Positions 8,792 through 17,446 are shown, numbered from the stretch's first letter. The stretch is DNA of 42,346 bases from Intestinibacillus sp050255995 (GCA_050255995.1 JBFWIM010000006.1:1-42346), one strand, 5' to 3'. The notes: generated from the letters alone by a model not told the origin. Made by a program: numbers and translations.

Positions 8792-10944
8792 GAGAGAAAA
8801 ATAAGAAGCTGCTGCTGCAGAACAGCGCGAAGATGCTCGTAGCCGTGCTGCTGGCCACCGGCCTTGCGGGCTGCACGGACGCGGTAAAGGCGGCGGAAAC
8901 CACGGCAGAAACGACGGATATCAGTGCGCTTGTCGCCTCGGCGACGGCCGGACAGGCAGGAAAGTACGACGATGAGGACAGCGACGCGACATGGGATGCG
9001 GCTTCCGCCACGGCGATTGTGTGGAGCGGCGCGTCGGCCAGCGTTTCGGGCGGCGGCGCAACGGCCTCCGGCGGCACGGTGACCATCTCCGCCGCCGGCA
9101 CCTATGTGCTGAGTGGAACGGGCACCGGTCAGGTCGTGATTTCGGCAGGCAAGGAGGATCTGGTGCGGCTGGTGCTGAACGGCCTCAGCCTGACAAACGA
9201 AACCGGCGCGCCGGTCTATGTGGAGCAGGCGGAAAAGGCCGTTGTCATTCTGGCGGATGGCACGACAAACACTTTGGCGGACGACAAAACCTATACCCTG
9301 GCCGAAGGTGAGGACGAACCGGATGCGGCGCTGTTCAGCAAAGCGGACCTGTCCATCACGGGCAGCGGCGCGCTGACCGTGAACGCGAACTACAAAAACG
9401 GCATCGCGTCCAAGGACGATCTGATTATCACAGACGGCACGATCACCGTGACCGCCGCAAACGACGGCCTGCGCGGCAAGGACAGCGTGTCCATTCTGGA
9501 TGGCATCCTTGTGGTCAACGCGCAGGGCGACGGCATCCAGTCGAACAACGACGCCGAGACAGATAAGGGCTGGGTCGCGCTGGATGGCGGCACGTTCACA
9601 ATCACCGCGGGGAACGACGGCGTGCAGGCGGAAACCGACCTCACCGTAACCGGCGGCACCTACGATGTGACAACGGGCGGCGGCGCCGCGGCGGCGGAGA
9701 CCCATCAGGGCGATCAGCCGGGCAGCATGGGCGGCGGCAACATGCCGCAGATGCCCACGGGCACAGAGGGAGAAATGCCCTCGCCTCCCTCCGGTACGGA
9801 CGGCAGCATGCCGCAGCGTCCCTCCGGCATGAACCCGCCGCAGCAGGCGGCCGGTACGGCGGCCGCTACTTCTGATACGGCTTCCACAGATGCGGATGCG
9901 GCGGCTGAGGAAACCGCCTCCGACAGCTACAAGGCCTTTAAGGCGGGCGCTATGCTCGCGGTGACGGCGGGTACCTTCACCATTGACGCGCAGGACGATG
10001 CGGTTCACAGCAACGGCGATGCGGTCATCAAGGGCGGCACGTTTACCATTTCGACCGGCGACGACGCCATTCACGCGGAGAACGCGCTGGTGGTTTCAGA
10101 CGGCGCCATCCAGATTGATGCCTGCTACGAGGGTCTTGAAGGCGCGACGATCGACATTCTGGGCGGCGATATCCGTCTGACCGCGTCCGACGACGGGCTC
10201 AACGCGGCCGGCGGCGAAAGCACCGAACAGATGGGCGCGCCCGGCGCAGGCTCGGCTGACAGCAATTATTACATCCGCATCTCGGGCGGCTTCGTTCTGG
10301 TGAACGCGGACGGCGACGGCATCGACGCGAACGGCAGCCTGTATTTTGACGGCGGCACCGTACTGGTCAACGGCCCGACTTCGGACGGCAACGCCGCGTT
10401 TGACTACGACAGCGAGTGCACCGTCACAGGCGGCACGCTGATCGCTGTGGGCAGCTCCGGCATGGCGCAGACGCCGGGCGAAGATTCGACCCAGGCTGTG
10501 CTGAGCGTCACTTACAGCGAAGCACAGGCGGCAGGTACGCTTGTCAGCCTGACGGACAGCAGCGGCAAGACCATCGTATCCTTCACGCCTGCAAAGCAGT
10601 ACAAAAATATTGTCATCAGCACGCCCGATCTCGCCAAGGGCAACAGCTACACGCTGTACTCCGGCGGCGCGGACAGCGGTACGGCTGACGGCGGCTATGT
10701 CGCGGGCGGCACGGTAACCGGCGCGACGAAAAAGACTGCGGTCTCCCTGTCGGACATCATCACCAGCATTTCAGACGACGGCACAGCGGTGACCACCGGC
10801 GGCAGAGGCTTTGGCGGTAACGGCGGCGGCCCGGGATCCGGCGGCAACCCCGGAAATGGCGGTATGGGCCCGGGCCGCGGCGGACGCAGCGGCGGAGCGC
10901 AGAACGGACAGCAGTCCGCAAGCACGGCCGCCACTGCCGGGTAA
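8788..10944 (+). CDS. Carbohydrate-binding-domain (DUF4353-like) beta-helix lipoprotein
   Basis: A 718-residue exported lipoprotein: the lipobox LAGC puts the lipidated cysteine at residue 29. Most of the protein is short repeated turns such as 'GxxTITAxNDGhxA' and 'GGTFTIxxGDDAIHAENAL', typical of a right-handed beta-helix of the DUF4353 type. A Pro/Met/Gly-rich, low-complexity spacer near residues 300-385 breaks the helix. The C-terminus is Gly-rich (GGNGGGPGSGGNPGNGG). It starts by ATGA overlap with the DUF4956 gene, so translation is probably coupled. A surface role linked to polyphosphate or a wall polymer is inferred from the cassette only. Confidence 0.83.
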   Translation: MREKNKKLLLQNSAKMLVAVLLATGLAGCTDAVKAAETTAETTDISALVASATAGQAGKYDDEDSDATWDAASATAIVWSGASASVSGGGATASGGTVTISAAGTYVLSGTGTGQVVISAGKEDLVRLVLNGLSLTNETGAPVYVEQAEKAVVILADGTTNTLADDKTYTLAEGEDEPDAALFSKADLSITGSGALTVNANYKNGIASKDDLIITDGTITVTAANDGLRGKDSVSILDGILVVNAQGDGIQSNNDAETDKGWVALDGGTFTITAGNDGVQAETDLTVTGGTYDVTTGGGAAAAETHQGDQPGSMGGGNMPQMPTGTEGEMPSPPSGTDGSMPQRPSGMNPPQQAAGTAAATSDTASTDADAAAEETASDSYKAFKAGAMLAVTAGTFTIDAQDDAVHSNGDAVIKGGTFTISTGDDAIHAENALVVSDGAIQIDACYEGLEGATIDILGGDIRLTASDDGLNAAGGESTEQMGAPGAGSADSNYYIRISGGFVLVNADGDGIDANGSLYFDGGTVLVNGPTSDGNAAFDYDSECTVTGGTLIAVGSSGMAQTPGEDSTQAVLSVTYSEAQAAGTLVSLTDSSGKTIVSFTPAKQYKNIVISTPDLAKGNSYTLYSGGADSGTADGGYVAGGTVTGATKKTAVSLSDIITSISDDGTAVTTGGRGFGGNGGGPGSGGNPGNGGMGPGRGGRSGGAQNGQQSASTAATAG

Positions 10945-10972
10945 CAGTCCCTGCACGGCAGACGTCCGTCAA

Positions 10973-11006
10973 AAAAGCCCTCCATCAGGCGTGATGGAGG
11001 GCTTTT
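10973..11006. terminator. Bidirectional terminator between the VTC cassette and the GNAT gene
   Basis: AAAAGCCCTCCATC (10973-10986) pairs with GATGGAGGGCTTTT (10993-11006) around a 6-base loop, between convergent genes. Confidence 0.9.
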
Positions 11007-11016
11007 GCTCTGGGTT

Positions 11017-11472
11017 TCAGGCTTCCGGCGGGAAATCGAGGATCATCTGATCGTAAGGCAGCACCTGGTAGCCGAGCGATTCATACAGGCCGATGGCGCG
11101 GGCATTGCCGCGCGTGACCTCAAGCCGGAACCGGTTCGCGTCCGGATAGGCTTGCCGGATCTGCTCCATCAGCGCGCGTCCTACGCCGCGTCCCCGCGCT
11201 TCGGGCAGCGTGAGCAGCTCCTCGATCCAGATGGTCAGGCCGCCCGCCTCGTTCGACCAGGTCAGCGCGAGCAGCACGAAGCCGAGAGGTCTGCCGTCCT
11301 CTTCCGCGAGGAAGGCGTCGGCAAACGGCGTATCCGCCATCAGCGCGTCAAAGGTGCGTGCGGCATGGTGCGCCGGAACGACGTGGTCGACCGCATCGCC
11401 GTCAGCGTAAAAAGCCGCCGCAAGCGCAAGATAGGTTTCGCGGTCACTGGGGATAAATCTGCGGATCTGCAT
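11017..11472 (-). CDS. GNAT family N-acetyltransferase
   Basis: A 151-residue acetyl-CoA-dependent acyltransferase. The acetyl-CoA pyrophosphate loop is visible as LPEARGRGVGRALM, and the C-terminal 'NARAIGLYESLGY' is the usual GNAT strand-helix end. The ATG at 11472 (MQIRRF) is chosen because it lies 4 bases after the metY stop; longer readings run back into metY. The substrate cannot be told from sequence. Cotranscription with metY might point to an amino acid or thiol substrate, but this is weak. Confidence 0.85.
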   Translation of the reverse strand: MQIRRFIPSDRETYLALAAAFYADGDAVDHVVPAHHAARTFDALMADTPFADAFLAEEDGRPLGFVLLALTWSNEAGGLTIWIEELLTLPEARGRGVGRALMEQIRQAYPDANRFRLEVTRGNARAIGLYESLGYQVLPYDQMILDFPPEA

Positions 11473-11476
11473 AGCG

Positions 11477-12742
11477 TCAGATCTGGGCGAGCGCCTGGTC
11501 GAGGTCGGCGAGAATATCGTCCACATTCTCCAGACCGACGGACACGCGGACAAGACCCGGCTCAATGCCTGCCGCGGCGAGCTGCTCGTCGGTTAGCTGG
11601 CGGTGGGTTTCAGAGGCGGGGTGCAGCACGCAGGTGCGGATGTCCGCGACATGTACTTCGTTGCAGGCGAGTTTTAGGCTGTCCATGAAGCGCATCGCGG
11701 CCTCGCGCCCCGCGCGGATGTTGATGGACATGACGCCGGAGGTGCCGTTCGGCAGATATTTTTGCGCGAGCGCGTGGTATTTATCGCCGGGCAGCGCGGG
11801 GTAACGTACCTCACTGATCTTGTCCGACGCGAGCAGGTGCTCCGCCACGCGCAGCGCGTTTGCGCAATATTGCTTCATGCGCACCGGCAGGGTCTCCAGA
11901 CCAAGGTTGAGCAGAAAGGCGGAGTGCGCTGCTGGGTAGCAGCCGAAATCGCGCATCAGCTGCATGCGCGCCTTGATGATATAGGCCAGATTGCCGAACT
12001 CGCGGGTGTAGACCACGCCGTGGTAGCTCTCGTCCGGCTCGGTGAAGTCCGGGAACTTGCCGGAAGCCGCCCAGTCAAACCTGCCGCTGTCGACGATCAC
12101 GCCACCGCCCTGCACCGCATGGCCGTCCATATACTTCGTGGTAGAGTGAATGACGATGTCCGCGCCGAACTCAATCGGACGGCACAGAATCGGCGTGGCG
12201 AAGGTGCTGTCGATGATAAGCGGCACGCCGTTTTTATGTGCGATGTTCGCCCACTTTTCAATGTCAAAAACCGCAAGAGCGGGATTGGCGAGCGTTTCTC
12301 CAAAAACCGCCTTCGTGTTCGGCTGAAAGAGCTTTTGCACTTCCTCCTCGGAAGCTTCCGCATTTGCCCAGATACACTCGATGCCGAGCTTTTTGAGCGT
12401 CACGGCGAAGAGGTTGACCGTGCCGCCGTAGATCGTCGAAGCCGCGATGAAGCTGTCGCCCGCGGAACACAGGTTCAGAATGGAGAGCAGCGAAGCGGCC
12501 TGACCGGAGGAGGTCAGCATCGCGCCCACGCCACCCTCCAGAGCGGCGATTTTCTTTTCCACCGCGTCGCAGGTCGGGTTCGCGAAGCGCGAATACATAT
12601 ATTCCATCGGCATGTCAAACAGCGACGCAATTTTGGCGGTAGAATCGAAGCGGTATGTCGTGGACTGGACGATCGGCATTACGCCGGGGCCGCCGTTTTC
12701 CGGGGTATAGCCCGCGTGCAGGCATTGGGTTTCGATGTTCAT
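11477..12742 (-). CDS. metY: O-acetylhomoserine sulfhydrylase / aminocarboxypropyltransferase
   Basis: A 421-residue PLP enzyme of the Cys/Met metabolism family. It would make homocysteine from O-acetylhomoserine and sulfide. The PLP-binding Lys203 lies in HSTTKYMDGHA. Other family signs are 'YSRFANPTCDAVEKKIAALEGG', 'TSSGQAA', 'DSTFATP' and the C-terminal 'LVRVSVGLENVDDI'. The length and the 'THAGYTPENGGPGVMPIVQSTTY'-like opening fit MetY rather than the shorter MetB/MetC. A consensus promoter and a roughly 90-base structured leader precede it. A GNAT gene follows 4 bases after its stop. Confidence 0.92.
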   Translation of the reverse strand: MNIETQCLHAGYTPENGGPGVMPIVQSTTYRFDSTAKIASLFDMPMEYMYSRFANPTCDAVEKKIAALEGGVGAMLTSSGQAASLLSILNLCSAGDSFIAASTIYGGTVNLFAVTLKKLGIECIWANAEASEEEVQKLFQPNTKAVFGETLANPALAVFDIEKWANIAHKNGVPLIIDSTFATPILCRPIEFGADIVIHSTTKYMDGHAVQGGGVIVDSGRFDWAASGKFPDFTEPDESYHGVVYTREFGNLAYIIKARMQLMRDFGCYPAAHSAFLLNLGLETLPVRMKQYCANALRVAEHLLASDKISEVRYPALPGDKYHALAQKYLPNGTSGVMSINIRAGREAAMRFMDSLKLACNEVHVADIRTCVLHPASETHRQLTDEQLAAAGIEPGLVRVSVGLENVDDILADLDQALAQI

Positions 12743-12868
12743 AGTGCTCCTCCGTTTTATCTTTATATTGAAATCGTAACAAGGATACTGCGGCGGGTTT
12801 GCACAACTTTTGCATATAAATGCCGCAATATACAGTTTCTATTGTATCATGCGCGCGTTTTAAGTCAA
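12743..12868 (-). promoter_or_regulatory. Promoter and structured leader of metY
   Basis: On the minus strand, TTGACT (12868-12863), a 16-base spacer and TACAAT (12846-12841) form a clear sigma-A promoter. The leader of about 90 bases can pair ATATTGCGGC with GCCGCAGTAT (10 bp, one G-U) around a loop that holds a smaller TGCA..TGCA stem. No S-box (SAM-I) core was recognised and no T-run follows. A CGGAGG ribosome binding site lies just before the ATG. Confidence 0.65.
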
Positions 12869-12973
12869 GAAAAACCTCGTTTTCGGACATTCCACCTGTT
12901 TTCATATTAAAAAAGTAAGAAATATCGCTCATGCTGTCTATGGCGCCGCCGCATCAAAATATGAAAATGGAAT

Positions 12974-13009
12974 AAAAGAAGAGGACGGCTCCTGCCGTCC
13001 TCTTCTTTT
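12974..13009 (-). terminator. Terminator of the exported/membrane protein pair
   Basis: AAAAGAAGAGGACGG (12974-12988) pairs perfectly with CCGTCCTCTTCTTTT (12995-13009) around a 6-base loop. It overlaps the stop codon of the minus-strand membrane protein gene. Confidence 0.9.
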
Positions 13010-13520
13010 ATTCCTCCAGTGAAAGCAGCAACGCCGCGGCGTAGTACAGGCACATGCCAGCGACAACCACAATCATGTGAAGGTAATACACCGGCAAATA
13101 CATATCAATGGGATTGAAGGTTACGCCATAAAAAAGATTGACGAACGAAAGAAATGGCGTGGAAGTATATGCCTGCCAATTGGAATGCCAGGACATCACC
13201 CCGCCGGACAGCAGGTTGCCCAATACGACCGCAGCCACAAAATGGAGCGCGCGGCGCGACAGGCGGCGCTGTGCCGTCAAAAAGAGAAGGATAACGCACG
13301 TCAGGGAAAGGGCGAACACAAGATCCAAAAGGCGGTAGGTATAGACATGCCAGCCTGTGTCAATGCTGCGTGAAAAACCCTCGCCATAAGACTCGGTTAC
13401 GACCGGAGGAATTTCGCCCATTGCGGTATGCCGCAGCGCGGCGGCTCCCGCCCACAGCAGCGCAAACAAGGCAAGGATGCCGAACACTTTGAGTACAATA
13501 GCCGCCTTTTTGTGCTTCAT
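13008..13520 (-). CDS. Small integral membrane protein, unknown function
   Basis: A 170-residue protein with about four hydrophobic helices (near residues 7-27, 60-78, 87-107 and 135-163) and a conserved-looking acidic/aromatic loop 'VTESYGEGFSRSIDTGWHVYTYRLLD'. No family is recognised. The ATG at 13520 (MKHKK) has AGGTG about 6 bases upstream; an in-frame GTG three codons earlier is less likely. It lies 15 bases after an exported protein gene and shares its terminator, so the two form an operon. Confidence 0.65.
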   Translation of the reverse strand: MKHKKAAIVLKVFGILALFALLWAGAAALRHTAMGEIPPVVTESYGEGFSRSIDTGWHVYTYRLLDLVFALSLTCVILLFLTAQRRLSRRALHFVAAVVLGNLLSGGVMSWHSNWQAYTSTPFLSFVNLFYGVTFNPIDMYLPVYYLHMIVVVAGMCLYYAAALLLSLEE

Positions 13521-13535
13521 TATGATCACCTGTCT

Positions 13536-14498
13536 TTATGAAATCACCACATTTTTAGATGAAACACCAATATCCACAACGCCAGTAGTTAAATTTATAG
13601 TATAGTCAATAACCATGTTAATACCATTAATAATTCCCTTTATTAAGTTAAGAGAAAAATTTATTGCAGCAGATTGCGTAATAATAAGGGTAGAATGCAG
13701 ATAAGAGCCTTCGATATTGGACTGATTACTGCTTTTATTTGCATTTGAAAAACTGCAGGAAATACTGCCGGATCGTACATAATACGTATTGCCACTTTTG
13801 TATTCTGTTGCACTAAAGCTGGCACCGCCAATATATCCTTGTGTTTTTGGCATAAGTTGCACGGTCGCCGCTTTGGAATAATCGGTCGAACCTGTAGCTC
13901 CGTAAGCGCTATAGTTCAAAGTACAGTAATTATTAGACACAGTGCGGAACATAAAATCATGCGTCGCACCAATCTGAGCGACATCGTAAGAAGTGTCGAA
14001 GGCAATGGGGCCGTCCCAGTTGAAATAATAGGTTGCACGAACCCAGGGCACCCCACTTACACGGCTGGTTGTTGTAGATAACGCCCCTGTCACATTTGCG
14101 CTCAAGGCGCGCAGCTCTTTTTCAGTTCCCGTAAAATTTTTAATAATATCAATTCGCTCTTCACTGAATCCGAGATTACGCAGTTCTTCTTCTGAAAAAG
14201 ATTGCAATTTCTGAACGCGTTCAGCAGGATCGTAATCCAGAATCTCCTGTGCCTTCGTCAAGTCTGCTTTAGCACTTTTGCTGTTTTTGAGTGTGCGTTC
14301 GGCTTCTTCCTTTGCCTGCACCAACAGATCGTATTCGTTTGCCGTGACCTTAGAGTCGGAATTGTCAATGATTCTTTCAATGGCGGATGTACTAAGAGTC
14401 TCATCTGATGGAGTTACATTTTCTAACGCACTTGAGGTTGTCGCCAGCACGAATGCAAGCGTAAGGGTTAACGAGATAAATCTATGTGTTCTTTGCAT
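13536..14498 (-). CDS. Exported hypothetical protein, AT-rich
   Basis: A 320-residue protein with a signal peptide (about residues 1-24, cleavage near SSA-LE). A helical, charged segment follows (about 25-130), then a beta-rich region with many Ser/Thr/Tyr/Asn residues (VRATYYFNWDGPIAFDTSYD). The hydrophobic C-terminal stretch could touch the membrane. No family is recognised. The gene is clearly richer in A+T than its neighbours, which suggests horizontal acquisition. It has its own consensus promoter and is followed by the small membrane protein gene. A secreted factor with a membrane partner is possible but unproven. Confidence 0.7.
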   Translation of the reverse strand: MQRTHRFISLTLTLAFVLATTSSALENVTPSDETLSTSAIERIIDNSDSKVTANEYDLLVQAKEEAERTLKNSKSAKADLTKAQEILDYDPAERVQKLQSFSEEELRNLGFSEERIDIIKNFTGTEKELRALSANVTGALSTTTSRVSGVPWVRATYYFNWDGPIAFDTSYDVAQIGATHDFMFRTVSNNYCTLNYSAYGATGSTDYSKAATVQLMPKTQGYIGGASFSATEYKSGNTYYVRSGSISCSFSNANKSSNQSNIEGSYLHSTLIITQSAAINFSLNLIKGIINGINMVIDYTINLTTGVVDIGVSSKNVVIS

Positions 14499-14637
14499 GT
14501 CTGTATTCTCCTTCTAAAAAAATTAATGAAATAGCGTTTGAATTACGAAATCAAAGGAGTATTAAGCCGTACGCGCCCGGCAACAGAGGCCATCCGCAGC
14601 CAGGTGGAAGCATGTAGGATGAAACCCTGTTTTTTAC

Positions 14638-14680
14638 AGAATACATCATCTTAATATATTTGTCAATGCTATATATAGCA
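14638..14680 (-). promoter_or_regulatory. Promoter with upstream palindrome for the AT-rich operon
   Basis: On the minus strand TTGACA (14666-14661), a 17-base spacer and TATTCT (14643-14638) form a promoter. The perfect palindrome TGCTATATATAGCA (14667-14680) abuts the -35 on its upstream side and looks like an operator. A related GCTATATT lies just beyond. The leader (about 14500-14630) is untranslated and about 130 bases long; nothing else is recognised in it. Confidence 0.7.
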
Positions 14681-14733
14681 ACGCTATATTATAAACGCAG
14701 TATCTCTGCGCGCGATTCCGGACAAGCAAAGCC

Positions 14734-14762
14734 TTGTTTCGCCGCCTTTCGGCTGTTATAAT
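14734..14762 (+). promoter_or_regulatory. Promoter of the DUF896-cca-HD-yjbQ cluster
   Basis: TTGTTT (14734-14739), a 17-base spacer and TATAAT (14757-14762), the latter extended by TGT just before it. It lies 33 bases before the DUF896 gene. Confidence 0.7.
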
Positions 14763-14795
14763 GAAAAAAGCAGAAACAAAGGAGCGTATTTATAA

Positions 14796-14999
14796 ATGGA
14801 ACAGAGCAAAATTGACCGCATAAACGCCCTTGCGCGCAAATCCCGCGCCGAAGGGTTGACCTCCGGGGAGCTGGCCGAGCAGAAGGCGCTGCGGGAGGAA
14901 TATATCCAGGGCTTCCGCCAGAGCCTCAAGGCGCAGCTTGACAACACCGTGGTGTTGAATCCGGACGGCACGGCGTACCGGCTGCGGCAGAAAAAGTGA
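14796..14999 (+). CDS. DUF896 family small protein (YnzC-like)
   Basis: A 67-residue protein with the DUF896 pattern: KIDRINALARKSR near the N-terminus, then 'LTSGELAEQKALREEYI..FR' and a basic end. In Bacillus, members are small helical-hairpin proteins, one of them in the SOS regulon. Its role here is unknown. The stop overlaps the GTG start of the nucleotidyltransferase gene (GTGA), so translation is likely coupled. An AAGGAG lies about 11 bases before the ATG. Confidence 0.85.
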   Translation: MEQSKIDRINALARKSRAEGLTSGELAEQKALREEYIQGFRQSLKAQLDNTVVLNPDGTAYRLRQKK

Positions 15000-16363
15000 A
15001 CGGGCTTTCGCTGCCCGCTCCGGCGGCGCTTGCCCTTGCGCAGTTGGAGGCGGCAGGCTTCGCGGCGTATCTGGTCGGCGGCTGTGTGCGCGACAGCCTG
15101 CGCGGCGTGCCGCCGCATGACTGGGACCTCTGCACCGCCGCGCGGCCGGAGCAGGTGCGTGCGGCGCTTGGCGCGGACTTTTCGGTACTGGACACCGGGC
15201 TGCAACATGGCACGGTGACTGCCGTGCGGGAGCATGTCCATCTGGAAATCACGACGTTTCGCACCGAGGGAGCATATTCAGACGGACGGCGGCCGGACGG
15301 CGTTTCTTTTGCCGGGCGGGTGGAGGACGACCTTTCCCGCCGCGATTTCACGGTCAACGCCATGGCCTGGAGCCCGGCGCGCGGGCTGGTCGATCCGTTC
15401 GGCGGGCGGGACGATCTTGAGGCCGGGCTGCTGCGCTGCGTCGGCGATCCGGACGCGCGGTTTACCGAGGACGCCCTGCGCATCGCCCGCGCGCTGCGTT
15501 TTGCCTCCGAGACCGGCTTCGCGGTGGAAATACACACCGCCGCCGCCATGCTCCGCCAGATGGGGCTGCTCGACCGCATCGCGCGGGAGCGGCTGTGCGA
15601 GGAGCTGCGGCGCACTCTGTGCGGGCGCTATGTCGGGCGCGTGCTGCGCGCCTTTCCGGACGTACTCGCGCAGTTCTGTCCGGAGCTGCGTCCGATGTTC
15701 GGTTTTGCGCAGCACAACGCGCATCATCTGTACGATGTATGGGAGCACACGGTGCGCGTGGTGGAGGCCGTGCCGGACGGGGTGCAGCTCCGGCTCGCCG
15801 CGCTGCTGCACGACAGCGGCAAGCCCGCCTCCTTTACCATGGATGAGCGCGGCGTGGGGCATTTTTACGGACACCCGAAAATCAGCGCGCTGCTTGCGCA
15901 TAAACTGTTAGTGAGGCTGCGGTTCGATCATGAGACCCGCGCGGCGGTCGTGCGGCTGGTGGAATACCATGACCGCCGGCTGGACCTCGACCCTGCGCGG
16001 ATGCGCCGTCGGCTGCATGCCCTGGGGGAAGCGCGCGTGCGGCAGCTGCTTGTGCTGAAAAAGGCCGACTGCGTCGGCCGGGGCACGCACCGGGAGTATA
16101 TCGCGGAGCTGTGCCGGGCAGAGGCAATGCTGAACGACATGCTTGCGCAAAACCAGTGCTTTTCCCTGCGCCAGCTTGCCGTAAACGGGCGGGATATGAT
16201 GGCGCTCGGCCTGCACGGGCCGCAGATCGGGGATATGCTGCACGCGTTGCTTGCGCATGTGCTCGAGCACCCGGCCGACAACCAAAAAGAGCGTTTGCTT
16301 GCGCTTGCGCGGCAAATGCGCGACGACGATGAGGATACAGGCCATGAAACAGACCTTTCTTGA
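14996..16363 (+). CDS. cca: CCA tRNA nucleotidyltransferase / poly(A) polymerase family with HD domain
   Basis: A 455-residue class II nucleotidyltransferase. The N-terminal palm has the GG motif and catalytic acids (YLVGGCVRDSLRG..PHDWDLCT) and 'DLSRRDFTVNAMAW'. The neck has 'RFTEDALRIARALRFA', which selects nucleotides in CCA-adding enzymes. From about residue 240 comes an HD phosphohydrolase domain (HLYDVWEHT.. LLHDSGKP). The HD type adds CCA to tRNA 3' ends and can also trim cyclic or 2' phosphates. Start is GTG at 14996, overlapping the DUF896 stop. CCA-adding versus A-adding activity is not decided by sequence alone. Confidence 0.9.
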   Translation: MNGLSLPAPAALALAQLEAAGFAAYLVGGCVRDSLRGVPPHDWDLCTAARPEQVRAALGADFSVLDTGLQHGTVTAVREHVHLEITTFRTEGAYSDGRRPDGVSFAGRVEDDLSRRDFTVNAMAWSPARGLVDPFGGRDDLEAGLLRCVGDPDARFTEDALRIARALRFASETGFAVEIHTAAAMLRQMGLLDRIARERLCEELRRTLCGRYVGRVLRAFPDVLAQFCPELRPMFGFAQHNAHHLYDVWEHTVRVVEAVPDGVQLRLAALLHDSGKPASFTMDERGVGHFYGHPKISALLAHKLLVRLRFDHETRAAVVRLVEYHDRRLDLDPARMRRRLHALGEARVRQLLVLKKADCVGRGTHREYIAELCRAEAMLNDMLAQNQCFSLRQLAVNGRDMMALGLHGPQIGDMLHALLAHVLEHPADNQKERLLALARQMRDDDEDTGHETDLS

Positions 16364-16907
16364 TATTTATCATAAAAACATCAGCCGGCGCGGGGCAGAT
16401 AAGCTGCTTGAGTGGATGGAAACCACCGATTTTTTCACCGCGCCGGCGTCCACCCGCTTTCACGCCGCCTATGAGGGCGGCCTGTTGCAGCACTCGCTCA
16501 ATGTGTATAACGTGCTGATCGCCAAGCATTACGACCCTGTCACAGACGATCTGGAGAGCTTCACCATCGTGTCCCTGCTGCACGATCTGTGCAAGGCGGG
16601 GTACTACACCGTCTCCTACCGCAACTCCAAAAATGCAAACGGCGAGTGGGAAAAGGTACCGTATTACACGGTGGACGATCAGTTCCCGTACGGCCATGGT
16701 GAAAAGTCGGTCTATCTGATTGAACGCTTCCTGCGGCTCAAAACGGAAGAGGCCGTCGCGATCCGCTGGCATATGGGCGGTTTTGACGACAGCGCGCGCG
16801 CCGGCTCGTTCGGACTGGCGCACGCCTATGAAAAATATCCGCTTGCGGTCAAACTGCATCTGGCTGATCTGGAAGCGACCTATCTGCACGAAAACCGCGG
16901 AGAATGA
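16344..16907 (+). CDS. HD-domain phosphohydrolase-like protein
   Basis: A 187-residue protein with the HD signature: His in FHAAYEGGLLQHSLNVY, the HD pair in LLHDLCKAGYY, and a later His in IRWHMGGFDD and Asp in LHLADLEATY. Such domains hydrolyse phosphate esters of nucleotides. The ATG at 16344 overlaps the last 20 bases of cca, so the two genes are coupled. The substrate is unknown. A role in nucleic-acid or nucleotide turnover fits the position. Confidence 0.82.
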   Translation: MKQTFLDIYHKNISRRGADKLLEWMETTDFFTAPASTRFHAAYEGGLLQHSLNVYNVLIAKHYDPVTDDLESFTIVSLLHDLCKAGYYTVSYRNSKNANGEWEKVPYYTVDDQFPYGHGEKSVYLIERFLRLKTEEAVAIRWHMGGFDDSARAGSFGLAHAYEKYPLAVKLHLADLEATYLHENRGE

Positions 16908-16932
16908 GCGGAGCGGAAAGGAAGACGGAGAC

Positions 16933-17346
16933 ATGAAAACAAGGGAATATGCACTCAAAACCGGGCCGGAGGGCATGTATAATATCACGCCTTCGGTGCG
17001 CGACGCCATCCGGGAAAGCGGTGTGCACAGCGGTAGCTGCATTGTGTACTGTCCGCATACCACGGCCGGCATCACGATCAATGAGAACGCCGACCCGGAC
17101 GTACAGCACGACATGCTGCTCGGCCTGCGGGAGGCGTACCCGAATCGTGCGGTGTTTCACCATATGGAGGGCAATTCGCACGCGCATCTCAAGGCCTCTG
17201 CAATGAATCCGAGCCAGACCATTCTGGTTGAGAATGGCCGGCCTGTGCTCGGCACCTGGCAGGGCATCTATTTCTGCGAGTTCGACGGCCCGCGGAGCCG
17301 CCGGTATCTGGTCAAGGTGCTGCGCGACCCGGACGAAACGGCATGA
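16933..17346 (+). CDS. YjbQ/UPF0047 family protein
   Basis: A 137-residue YjbQ-family protein. Conserved residues are HTTAGITINENADPDV, 'HMEGNSHAHLKASAMN' and 'GTWQGIYFCEFDGPRSR', which together form the metal-binding face of the trimer in known structures. Family members have been linked to thiamin phosphate synthase side activity, but the physiological role is unsettled. The ATG at 16933 follows GGAAGACGGAG. It is the last gene of the run that begins with DUF896 and is followed by a terminator. Confidence 0.87.
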   Translation: MKTREYALKTGPEGMYNITPSVRDAIRESGVHSGSCIVYCPHTTAGITINENADPDVQHDMLLGLREAYPNRAVFHHMEGNSHAHLKASAMNPSQTILVENGRPVLGTWQGIYFCEFDGPRSRRYLVKVLRDPDETA

Positions 17347-17348
17347 AG

Positions 17349-17378
17349 AAAAGAGGACGGTGAAAGCCGTCCTCTTTT
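17349..17378 (+). terminator. Terminator after yjbQ-family gene
   Basis: AAAAGAGGACGG (17349-17360) pairs with CCGTCCTCTTTT (17367-17378) around a 6-base loop. Confidence 0.9.
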
Positions 17379-17406
17379 GATAAGCAAGCGCTATAAAATA
17401 GAATGG

Positions 17407-17446
17407 GTGCAGACGCGCTGCCTTCTGAGAGGCACCGCGTCTGCAC
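17407..17446 (-). terminator. Long hairpin, probable terminator of the anfO-like operon
   Basis: GTGCAGACGCG (17407-17417) pairs with CGCGTCTGCAC (17436-17446). An inner TGCCT/AGGCA stem with a six-base loop stacks on it across a C-C mismatch. On the minus strand it is followed by a moderately T-rich stretch, consistent with ending the three minus-strand genes that begin at 19410. Confidence 0.6.
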
